This document shows positions 22,795 through 29,723 of a DNA stretch of 64,000 bases, piece after piece. The stretch lies in the NCBI RefSeq assembly GCF_000702545.1, contig NZ_JNIO01000008.1, positions 1,116,001-1,180,000 on the forward strand, written 5' to 3'. The notes beneath the pieces were generated by a model. It did not search any database, was not told where the DNA came from, and saw only the letters and a list, made by a program, of their open reading frames with translations. The first letter of the stretch is position 1. Every line of letters starts with the position of its first letter. The position numbers were made by a program, and so were the translations under genes. This DNA is from Selenomonas sp. AB3002 (GTDB taxonomy: Bacteria > Bacillota > Negativicutes > Selenomonadales > Selenomonadaceae).

Positions 22795-23282
22795 ATTCCA
22801 CCATCTCTAAACTCTTATCTCTCGATTTATTCGACACCTAAGGCCTTATACACAGCATCTTCTGCGCTTTGCCAGAAAATAATCTGAAAGTTTCCTAGGT
22901 AAAACTAGTAATGTAGACATAGAGCAAAGAATCGACTGCATTCTCCATTGCAGCTAGCTATTCAAATTCATACTTCTTCTACAGCATGATGGTCTCTCCC
23001 GTTAATCAATTTATTGCACTTATAGGATTACTATTCGCCCCACATGCTGAATATCCTTCTGTAGATTGTTGTATACTACCTCCGGGCAACAGAAAACATT
23101 AGCAATATCAAGTATTATCTTTATCTATTCGTTTGTTTTATGCTTTTTAGCTCATATATAATTTGCCAACTCAGTCGATAATGTCGGTCTACGGATACGG
23201 TGACCGATTTCCTTTTCGTAATCCCCCAGAATGATGCCCTGCTCTGTACCCATTCGCAGGGGACTTTGCTGATTCATTTTAC
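22795..23282. other. Intergenic region with gene scraps
   Basis: 488 bases without a convincing gene. On the minus strand 22834-22893 reads QIIFWQSAEDAVYKALGVE then stop, which looks like the tail of a lost protein, and 23152-23277 is a 41-codon frame beginning MNQQSPLRMGTEQGIILGDY, possibly the start of a truncated transporter gene, 5 nt after the cupin-fusion stop. The rest is AT-rich and featureless; it should include the helicase promoter. Confidence 0.4.
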
Positions 23283-23861
23283 TTATGGCAGGTCCATGTA
23301 TTCCTTCTCATCCACCGGCTCGCACCATTCGTTCCTGGTATTCTCCCCCGGCACTTCGATGGCGATGTGCTGGAAGGCGGAATCCTTGGCGGCTCCATGC
23401 CAGTGCCTGATGCCTGCAGGGATATGCACCACATCGCCGGGCATCAGTTCCCGCGTGGGCTGGCCCCATTCCTGATACCAGCCCCGGCCTGCGGTGACAA
23501 GGAGCATCTGTCCGCCGCCCTTGTCGGCGTGATGGATATGCCAGTGAGTGCGGCAGCCAGGCTCGAAAGTCACATTGCCTATGATGACCTGGTCAAGGGA
23601 AAGCATATTCAGATAGCTCTTGCCGTCAAAATACTGGGCATAGTTGACATTTTCGCCTCCCACGGGGAATAGGCTGGTCTGCCTGATAGTTTCCAAATCA
23701 AATTTATCGCCTGCAAGCGTGTCCTTCACTGACTCGTTATACACTTCCTTGGCCAGATTGAAGGCCACCCAGGCCTTGGGCCAGCCAGCGTAGAAACCAA
23801 GCTGGGTGATGACCTCGGCCATTTCCTCACGGGTGACACCGTTCTTCTTGGCCGACTGCAA
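23283..23861 (-). pseudogene. Carboxymuconolactone decarboxylase-cupin fusion, N-terminally truncated
   Basis: The first 45 residues (KHHLQSAKKNGVTREEMAEV, ITQLGFYAGWPKAW) are only the second half of a carboxymuconolactone-decarboxylase-like domain; from about residue 75 a complete cupin follows (THWHIHHADKGGGQML and GDVVHIPAGIRHWHGA with metal-binding His residues). Complete fusion proteins have a further 100 or so residues in front. The in-frame codons upstream run directly into the end of the hydrolase gene at 23884. The cupin could still be made from the TTG at 23861 or a later start. Confidence 0.65.
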
Positions 23862-23883
23862 GTGATGTTTGATTGAGGTCCAA

Positions 23884-24489
23884 TTATTCTCTATGTTCCA
23901 TGATCCACTTATCCAGAAAGGCCATCTGCTCCTCCGTGTGGAACCAATGCTCGCCGCCTTCCATCACGGTAAGCGTACCGCCAATCTTCTCCACGAAACC
24001 GGCGATGACTTCCCTTGGCATCAGATGGTCGTTCGCGCCGTACAGCACATGGGTGGGCACAGTCCACTTGATTGGATTCTGGCGCACATAATTTAGGTAC
24101 TCCCAGGACAGTTTTTCGCCAAAATCTGTCGCAATCTCCTTCTTCTCCCGCAGCTCTGCCTCTGTCACCTTCGCCCAGGACATCATATTCAAAATGAGTT
24201 TTTCCATATCTGCTATGGGAGATATGAAGAACGCCTGGTGGATTTTCTTCCCGCTCAGAGCGCACATGGCAAAGAAAGCCCCTATGCTGTTGGCGATAAC
24301 ATGAACAGGCCCATGGCCTGCCGCCACTTTATCATAATAGGCCTGAAATTCCGCCTCTGCCTCCCATGGTGTCCGGGACTGATAATCAAAGCCCAGCACC
24401 TCCGCCTCAGGAAACAGTGCCCTGTAATGCTCCGCTTCCTCAGCAGTTCCACCCTTGCCATGAATGTATATGACCAACTCCGTCAGCAT
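23884..24489 (-). CDS. Alpha/beta hydrolase (small, cytoplasmic)
   Basis: 201 aa. The oxyanion strand is LVIYIHGKGGTAEE (residues 5-18), the nucleophile elbow is HVIANSIGAFFA (Ser near residue 68), the acid is in HVLYGANDHLMP and the histidine in EGGEHWFHTEEQ, so the triad is complete. It resembles short serine esterases such as YdeN/RBBP9-like proteins. Its start overlaps the hicB stop by 7 nt, so it is expressed with the toxin-antitoxin pair. Substrate unknown. Confidence 0.85.
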   Translation of the reverse strand: MLTELVIYIHGKGGTAEEAEHYRALFPEAEVLGFDYQSRTPWEAEAEFQAYYDKVAAGHGPVHVIANSIGAFFAMCALSGKKIHQAFFISPIADMEKLILNMMSWAKVTEAELREKKEIATDFGEKLSWEYLNYVRQNPIKWTVPTHVLYGANDHLMPREVIAGFVEKIGGTLTVMEGGEHWFHTEEQMAFLDKWIMEHRE

Positions 24490-24833
24490 ACTCCACCCTC
24501 CAAGGGTTTATACGCCTGCAAAGCTGCTTCAACCAGCCTGTTCAGGCTTATGCCCTGATCCTGTGCATAAATTGCCAGCTTCTCATGGAGCTGAGGCGTT
24601 ATGCGCACATTGAAGCTGCCCTTGTAGGCTGTTTCCGGGGCCACGCCATCCTCCTGGCACATAGCCAGGTATTCGTCCACAGCTCCATGAAAATCAGCCA
24701 CCAAGTCTGCCGCATTTTCCCCCTCATAGGATATAAGGGAATGTATGCCCAGCACTTTGCCATAGAATACGCCGTCACTTTCCGAAAACTCCACTGAGCC
24801 AATATAGCCCTTATAGCGCATAGTACTACTCAT
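24483..24833 (-). CDS. hicB: HicB-family antitoxin
   Basis: 116 aa. The N-terminal partially degraded RNase H-like HicB fold (YIGSVEFSESDGVFYGKVLG, then GAVDEYLAMCQ) is followed by a ribbon-helix-helix DNA-binding tail (FNVRITPQLHEKLAIYAQDQ, GISLNRLVEAAL). HicB neutralises HicA and represses the operon. It overlaps hicA by 4 nt and the next hydrolase gene by 7 nt, giving a three-gene transcript. Confidence 0.93.
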   Translation of the reverse strand: MSSTMRYKGYIGSVEFSESDGVFYGKVLGIHSLISYEGENAADLVADFHGAVDEYLAMCQEDGVAPETAYKGSFNVRITPQLHEKLAIYAQDQGISLNRLVEAALQAYKPLEGGVC

Positions 24834-25084
24834 AGCAGCCCCTCCTCGTCTAATGTCCTAATGAGTTCCTTGACCTGATATTCCAGCAATTCCTTGCGTG
24901 GATGCGGCTTGTGCAGCATGATTGTCTTATGCTGCGGATTCTTGAAAGCTATTCTGGAGCCGCTCGTCCTCCCCTTGTCATTTCGCACATAACCAAGGCA
25001 TTCAAGCAATGACTCTGTTTCCGCAAAGGTAAAATCCTTCGGCTTTGATTTAAGCCGCTCAATCAGCTTATCTTTCTTGCCCAT
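24830..25084 (-). CDS. hicA: HicA-family mRNA interferase toxin
   Basis: 84 aa, normal length. The dsRNA-binding-like HicA fold is recognisable: KSKPKDFTFAETESLLECLG, then RTSGSRIAF and KTIMLHKPHPRKELLEYQVK. The histidine normally catalytic lies in the GSH-type motif; here the corresponding position is GSR, with histidines later at QHKTIMLHKPH, so activity is not certain. It is first in the operon, ahead of hicB, the usual order for this family. Confidence 0.9.
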   Translation of the reverse strand: MGKKDKLIERLKSKPKDFTFAETESLLECLGYVRNDKGRTSGSRIAFKNPQHKTIMLHKPHPRKELLEYQVKELIRTLDEEGLL

Positions 25085-25272
25085 AGTATCCCTTCTTTGC
25101 GAAGATTATAACATTTTTTTCGTCCATCAGCAACTAAATATAGTTACTAATGGACGCAATTACTCTTAATACTCTTTTCGTGCCAATCCTCCTACAAAGG
25201 CACTCATAGCAGCACGTTGCAAAGCCAACTGCAAAAGCCCATGAACTGCAATTTCCTGCCTGACTTAGAAAA

Positions 25273-25539
25273 TCACCCCAGAACCTTCATAACATCCTCC
25301 GCCACCTGCTCTGCCGTGAGGTGGTGTTCCCTGGCCAGCGCCTCATAGTCATAGCGGTCGTAGAATTTCTTGGGCAGGCCGAAATTCAGCACCTTCATCT
25401 CCCGCAGTTCACGGAAGCCTTTATACATGCCGCCGTGGACCTCAGCAATACTCATGTCATTGTCATTGAAGATGATGATGAGAAAACACACTGTCATTTG
25501 GCTGATATCGTGTAGTCTACGCCTTGGAGTGAACTTCAA
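25273..25539 (-). pseudogene. C-terminal remnant of an unidentified enzyme
   Basis: The frame ends MYKGFRELREMKVLNFGLPK, KFYDRYDYEALAREHHLTAE, then QVAEDVMKVLG; this distantly recalls the last helices of transketolase/DXS-like enzymes, but I am not sure. The frame opens only inside the MerR-type promoter at 25514-25544, so the body of the gene has been deleted between promoter and 3' end. Confidence 0.45.
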
Positions 25540-25544
25540 GTCAA
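25514..25544 (-). promoter_or_regulatory. MerR-type promoter/operator before the gene remnant
   Basis: -35 TTGACT (25539-25544), -10 TAGACT (25514-25519), 19-bp spacing, dyad ACTTGAAGTTCACTCCAAG on the minus strand. Confidence 0.75.
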
Positions 25545-25623
25545 GGCCCTATCACCAATTTATTTTCTAAAGGTTTTACAAAGCTAAGCTGCCTCCCCTA
25601 TGCCAGCCACACATATACAAGAA

Positions 25624-25645
25624 AAGCCCCGGTCTCCCGGAGCTT
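25624..25645 (-). terminator. Terminator of the Rpn-family gene
   Basis: Compact stem with one mismatch (AAGCTCCGG / CCGGGGCTT, loop GAGA in the minus direction) followed by TTTC, 9 nt after the stop at 25654. Confidence 0.7.
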
Positions 25646-25653
25646 TACATCTT

Positions 25654-26511
25654 TTACCAGTTGGCTTCTACATACCCTTGGGCCACCTTGGGCTGGAGGC
25701 CGAAGCGGGCCATAAGTTTGTCTGCGGTTGTGGCCTTGTCCACATTGAGTTCCTTCAAGGTAATTATCATGGCCTTTATGCCTTTTTCCTCGCCCTTCTT
25801 TTCAGCATATTCCAGCTGTGCCGCCTGATCGCGGCGGAATTTCTCGGCCTTCTCATAAGACCTCTTTGCCACTTCGTCTATGGTGAACACGTCTTCCACC
25901 TCCATCGCTTCCCGTATTGCTTCTTCGCTTGCGGCAATCTCCGCCAGTTCTTCATCGGTGGTGGCAGGAGAGAAGTAGGCCGCCCATTTTTCCATGCGAG
26001 TCATGTCTTTCACGCTTTTGCTCTTGAATTTCAAAAGCTCAAGGAAATGTATTTCCAGCTTGTCCGTCAGCTGGCACTTGGTCTTGATGTCATAGATGCC
26101 AAAGCAGCTGTGCATATCCGGGTACTTTGCTTCATCGAAAAGGTTGAAGCCCAGGATATTGATGGCTATGGTGCGGTTTAGCTGATCATATTTCTCCCCA
26201 CGCTTGAGGTCAGCGTAATTCCGCGCCCAGTAGAACAGGGAACGCTCCCCCATGGCCAGGACAGCGTTGACCTGCATTTCGATATTGACTTTCGTGCCGG
26301 AGGCGGTGCGCCCCAATATGTCAAGGCGGGATTCCTTGCCCTCGTACTCGTCAGGATCAAGTTCCCGGTCAATGAACTCAATGTCCGTCAATTGTTCCGT
26401 ACCCTGAAACTCAAGGAAAGCATTGATAAGGGCCAGGGTTATCTTGGGGTATTTTGCAAAGATTGCTTTGAATACTGCATCATTGGTGCGGTTGATGCGA
26501 AAATCTGCCAT
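25654..26511 (-). CDS. Rpn family PD-(D/E)XK nuclease (putative transposase)
   Basis: 285 aa. The N-terminal segment (INRTNDAVFKAIFAKYPKIT, LALINAFLEF) and the nuclease core (SRLDILGRTASGTKVNIEMQ, with Asp and Glu-x-Gln catalytic positions) identify the PDDEXK_2/Rpn family. Rpn proteins are DNA endonucleases that stimulate RecA-independent recombination and some act in phage defence. The C-terminal 60 residues are coiled-coil-like and end in a helical tail. No terminal inverted repeats were seen, so it does not look like a current transposon. It stands alone. Confidence 0.85.
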   Translation of the reverse strand: MADFRINRTNDAVFKAIFAKYPKITLALINAFLEFQGTEQLTDIEFIDRELDPDEYEGKESRLDILGRTASGTKVNIEMQVNAVLAMGERSLFYWARNYADLKRGEKYDQLNRTIAINILGFNLFDEAKYPDMHSCFGIYDIKTKCQLTDKLEIHFLELLKFKSKSVKDMTRMEKWAAYFSPATTDEELAEIAASEEAIREAMEVEDVFTIDEVAKRSYEKAEKFRRDQAAQLEYAEKKGEEKGIKAMIITLKELNVDKATTADKLMARFGLQPKVAQGYVEANW

Positions 26512-26911
26512 GGTCAGTCCTCCTGTTTCATTATCTTTATTTTATGACTTCGGCACCTAAAAGGCAAGATTTCCCTATGAAAAAAGGCCGGTCGGCAGGC
26601 CGGGAGCCACCCCAAAAAGCACCCCTACATAGCTCCCAGCCAGGAAAACTGGCAGAAACTCTTGGGAGCCAGGGCCAGCTACTCCTGCTGGAAGAAGAAC
26701 CTGCCCCCGCAAACGAAAAACGCTCCGTGACCGACCACTGACCGACTGCCCCCAAAAAATCCCATAGCCCCTACACAGAAAAAGTCCCACAACCCAAGCA
26801 ATGCCAAGGGCAGAAAGGATACGTCCTGCGGTAAGATGAAAAGTAGTGTGCTTGACTTCAAGTCAAGGGATTTTGGTAGGAAATTTTTTCAAAAATTTTT
26901 TCAGCAAACTA
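26512..26911. other. Gene-free region of unusual composition
   Basis: About 400 bases with no supportable gene. The part 26570-26770 is rich in C/A-runs on the plus strand (repeated CCCAAAAA, CCCCTACA units; GACCGACCACTGACCGACTG). At 26851-26867 a perfect palindrome CTTGACTTCAAGTCAAG resembles half of the MerR operators and precedes the MerR promoter by 45 bp. Confidence 0.5.
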
Positions 26912-26942
26912 TTGACCTGGAGCGTACTCCAAGTGCTAAACT
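26912..26942 (+). promoter_or_regulatory. MerR autoregulatory promoter/operator
   Basis: TTGACC (26912-26917) and TAAACT (26937-26942) are 19 bp apart, with the dyad CTGGAGCGTACTCCAAG between. It matches the four other sites in this window. Confidence 0.8.
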
Positions 26943-26983
26943 TATGCCATCAGCAAGAATTTACGGTTAGCGAGGTGCTTTTC

Positions 26984-27355
26984 ATGACCATCAAGGAAGT
27001 CAGCGAGAAATACGACGTCTCCCCCGATACCATCCGCTATTATGAGCGCATCGGCCTTATCCCCCATGTGCCCCGCAAGGAGAACGGCATCCGGGATTTT
27101 GATGAGCAGGCCTGCGGCTGGGTGGAGTTTTCCAAATGCATGCGCAGCGCCGGCGTGCAGGTGGAAGCCCTCATCGAATATGTGGAGCTGTTCTTCCAGG
27201 AAGGCACGGAAGCAGCCCGCAAGGAAATCCTGGTGGAGCAGCGCGCCCGCCTGCAGGAGCAGTACGACCAGCTCAAAGCCACCATGGAAAGGCTGGACTA
27301 CAAGATTGCCCACTATGAGGAACTCCTGGCCAAGAATTGCCCCTCTCTCAAATGA
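26984..27355 (+). CDS. MerR-family transcriptional regulator
   Basis: 123 aa from ATG 26984 (GAGGTG upstream). The winged helix is TIKEVSEKYDVSPDTIRYYE, RIGLIPHVPRKENGIRDF (residues 2-40), followed by the second helix pair (WVEFSKCMRSAGVQVEALIE) and a long dimerisation helix to NCPSL. It belongs to the YhdM/AdhR-like group lacking the metal-binding cysteine pair at the C-terminus; the only cysteines are Cys at about 43, 53 and 119. Aldehydes or other electrophiles, rather than metals, are therefore the likelier signals. It is probably the activator of the five MerR-type promoters, its own included. Confidence 0.93.
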   Translation: MTIKEVSEKYDVSPDTIRYYERIGLIPHVPRKENGIRDFDEQACGWVEFSKCMRSAGVQVEALIEYVELFFQEGTEAARKEILVEQRARLQEQYDQLKATMERLDYKIAHYEELLAKNCPSLK

Positions 27356-27375
27356 ATTCCCCATATCCCCATAAT

Positions 27376-27413
27376 CCAAAGCCCCCTGCCATTTATCCGG
27401 CAGGGGGCTTTGG
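27376..27413. terminator. Bidirectional terminator
   Basis: 15-bp perfect stem CCAAAGCCCCCTGCC / GGCAGGGGGCTTTGG. It ends the MerR gene and interrupts the opposing nitroreductase remnant. Confidence 0.88.
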
Positions 27414-27610
27414 ATATAGTTCACCTTGGACAGCCTGTCGCGCAGCGCCTTGTCAGTCACCGCAATGACAATGGGCTTCTGCTGCCCCCTGCCACTGGCG
27501 GCATAGAGGCCTGTTTCCATGATGGCTTCAATCTTTTCCCTTGGTACCATGTCCGGCTTGAACTTGCGAATGCTCCGGCGTTCTCTCAATGACCTTATGA
27601 CTTCGTTCAT
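27414..27610 (-). pseudogene. Nitroreductase N-terminal remnant
   Basis: MNEVIRSLRERRSIRKFKPD, then EKIEAIMETGLYAASGRGQQ and KPIVIAVTDKALRDRLSKVN: the first 66 residues of a nitroreductase with its FMN-binding RRSIRKF. The family needs about 170-200 residues; the coding region stops being homologous at the terminator at 27376-27413. It is the second nitroreductase stub in this window and also adjoins the MerR regulator. Confidence 0.75.
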
Positions 27611-27717
27611 GTGACACCTCTCCGTTTCTGTCAACTATTTTGATGATTTCACACCCAGATATCAATTTCCCAAACTCCTATAGCACGAATAAAATGCTTT
27701 CTCCTCCCCTCATAAAA

Positions 27718-27749
27718 GCGCCCCTGCCAGTTGAATCCGACAGGGGCGC
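27718..27749 (-). terminator. Terminator of the acyltransferase operon
   Basis: GCGCCCCTG / CAGGGGCGC stem, then TTTTAT in the minus direction, 60 nt past the gene stop. Confidence 0.75.
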
Positions 27750-27813
27750 AGGTATCTGTCAAACCTTAGCAAAAGAACTGATGGTAAGCTGCGTGCAGGT
27801 GAGCCGCCTATCC

Positions 27814-28950
27814 TCAGAAGCTGGGCAGCCGCTTCAGCACGTATTTCCCCAGCAGGAAGCACAGCCCCAGCGTCAGCACGCAGACGCTTAGATACTTCAT
27901 GCCCACTCCCATGCCTATCCCCACAAAAGCCCAGGCTACGGGGAAAAGCACGGGCATGTGCAGGTAGTAGACGGCGTAGGAGGTGGAGGAGAGCTCTGAC
28001 AGTATCCCATTGGTGCTGTCAAAGCACTGCCTGAACAGCCCCAGCAGGAAGAACAGGGCCGTGCAGGTAAAGGCAGCCTGCATGACTGCTCCCACCCAGA
28101 CCAATTGCCAGGCTTCCAGTCCATAGGCTGCCAGGAAAAGCTTCTGCCACAGGTAGATGCCTCCTGTCAGCAGGAAGGGGAGACCCCACCGCCCTGCAGA
28201 CGGGCAGTACCCGCCTGCTTCAAACCAGCGCTTCTTCCAGGCCCAGGCCCCGGCAAAGAACACGGCAATGTAGCTCACGATGCGCACGGGCTGCAGTACC
28301 AAGATATAGGCGAAATACTTCCAGGTATCCGGGTGCATATAGGAGCTGACCAGGCCGATGCTTATGGCACATACAGCAAACAGCCCCAGAAAGAAAGCTA
28401 TTCCCGGCACGCCGGCTTCCCTGCGCTCTTTCAGGGAAGGCATGGCCTGGCAGGCCGCCATCAGGAGCACATACAAGGCTGTGAGGGCCCCAAGGTACCA
28501 ATACTGGGCCTGCTGGTAGAACACGCCCCAAAAGAGGGTGGTGTAGAACTCATAGAACCCCATGGGGGAATTGCGGCTGGCCAGAGTGATATAAGTCACC
28601 AGGGGCGCTATGCACACAGCCCCGAAAAGCCAGGGCCCGATGATCCGCCTCAGCTTCCCCCGCCAGAAGCTCCCCAGGTCATAGCGGGCCAGTGACCTCA
28701 GGCCAAAGTACCCCGACACGAAAAACATGGTGGGCATGATGAAGACATCAGCCCAGCACACAAAGGCCGTCGCCCCGAAGGACGGGTCAGCCTTGTCCAC
28801 CACATACCACCATTCCGGTGCATAGGCCATGTAGCACATAGCTGCATGGAACACCACCATGAGCCAGATGATGAACCATTTCAGATTATCCAGGAAATAT
28901 AGTCGTCTGCCCTTATCTGCTTGCAAAATCCTCAATCCCTCTTCGACCAT
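27814..28950 (-). CDS. Acyltransferase family 3 membrane protein
   Basis: 378 aa with about ten hydrophobic segments. RRLYFLDNLKWFIIWLMVVF, HAAMCYM (active-site His near residue 35) and MPTMFFVSGYFGLRSLARYD identify the OafA/NodX-like acyltransferase family, which O-acylates cell-surface sugars or lipids. The start is uncertain: the ATG at 28950 overlaps the preceding gene by 19 nt and lacks a clear ribosome-binding site, and a TTG about 27 nt downstream has GAGG before it. It forms a pair with the membrane protein gene upstream. Confidence 0.82.
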   Translation of the reverse strand: MVEEGLRILQADKGRRLYFLDNLKWFIIWLMVVFHAAMCYMAYAPEWWYVVDKADPSFGATAFVCWADVFIMPTMFFVSGYFGLRSLARYDLGSFWRGKLRRIIGPWLFGAVCIAPLVTYITLASRNSPMGFYEFYTTLFWGVFYQQAQYWYLGALTALYVLLMAACQAMPSLKERREAGVPGIAFFLGLFAVCAISIGLVSSYMHPDTWKYFAYILVLQPVRIVSYIAVFFAGAWAWKKRWFEAGGYCPSAGRWGLPFLLTGGIYLWQKLFLAAYGLEAWQLVWVGAVMQAAFTCTALFFLLGLFRQCFDSTNGILSELSSTSYAVYYLHMPVLFPVAWAFVGIGMGVGMKYLSVCVLTLGLCFLLGKYVLKRLPSF

Positions 28951-29678
28951 TTATCATTGATGTTTAGAATCTCTTTTTTCAAATCAGTGACCATCTTCTT
29001 CATCTCCTGGTACTCCTGGCGCTCATTATTGATGACAAAGGTATGCAGCAGGCAGGTGCCCATCATGTAGGCGCAGGAATAAAGGGGAAGATAAGCGTTC
29101 CAGAACTGGATAGTCAGGAACAGCGCCATGATGAAGCCAAAGAGTGCTATGGTCCTGTATCTTGCCTTTTTCTCCTTCGGCTGCCTGCCAATGGCCGAAA
29201 AGGCATACAGCGAAATCATGATGAGCAGCATGATCTGCACCACCAGCATGACATCCCGCAGCATCAGGCCCTCATACACGCTGTTCTCATCGATGGTGAA
29301 GTAAATGGGCACAAAGATGTTTATGAGATTGGCCAGGAGGATCATTCCTGCCACGGCGCGCCCAAGGAAGACCAGGATCTTTCCGAAAGCTGTCTCGTCA
29401 TTCAAGTAAGCCACCGTGTATTGGGCCCAAAAATACACCCCTGAGGCCATGGCAAAAAAGTAGAGGATTGTATCCACATACAATAGATCTGCCATTTTCA
29501 GATGTTCAAAAAGCCCCCAGGTAATATCTGTCAGATAATAAAACAGCACCGCGAACAGGAAATTCCGGTAAACCTTCCAGGAAGGCATCTGGGTAGTGGA
29601 GTCGCTGTTAAACAGTATGTCATGATTCTCAATGAGCAATATCATAGCTGCCAGAATGCCAATGACAGAATAGTACAT
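28932..29678 (-). CDS. Multi-pass membrane protein, sensor-like, unidentified
   Basis: 248 aa with seven likely membrane segments (for example IGILAAMILLIE, NFLFAVLFYYLTDITWGLF, LLIMISLYAFSAI) followed by a short helical tail (NERQEYQEMKKMVTDLKKEI). The layout resembles the membrane sensor half of GGDEF or histidine-kinase proteins of this bacterial group, but no output domain follows, so it may be a free-standing sensor or a partner of the acyltransferase whose gene it overlaps. I do not assign a function. Confidence 0.6.
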   Translation of the reverse strand: MYYSVIGILAAMILLIENHDILFNSDSTTQMPSWKVYRNFLFAVLFYYLTDITWGLFEHLKMADLLYVDTILYFFAMASGVYFWAQYTVAYLNDETAFGKILVFLGRAVAGMILLANLINIFVPIYFTIDENSVYEGLMLRDVMLVVQIMLLIMISLYAFSAIGRQPKEKKARYRTIALFGFIMALFLTIQFWNAYLPLYSCAYMMGTCLLHTFVINNERQEYQEMKKMVTDLKKEILNINDKWSKRD

Positions 29679-29723
29679 CCCCTAATCTCTCCCCTCACTT
29701 TATCTCCAGCCGGCCTGTATTTC

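Noticed and set aside
25654-26511. Active insertion element carrying the Rpn-type gene
   Set aside because: No terminal inverted repeats or target duplications could be seen around it.
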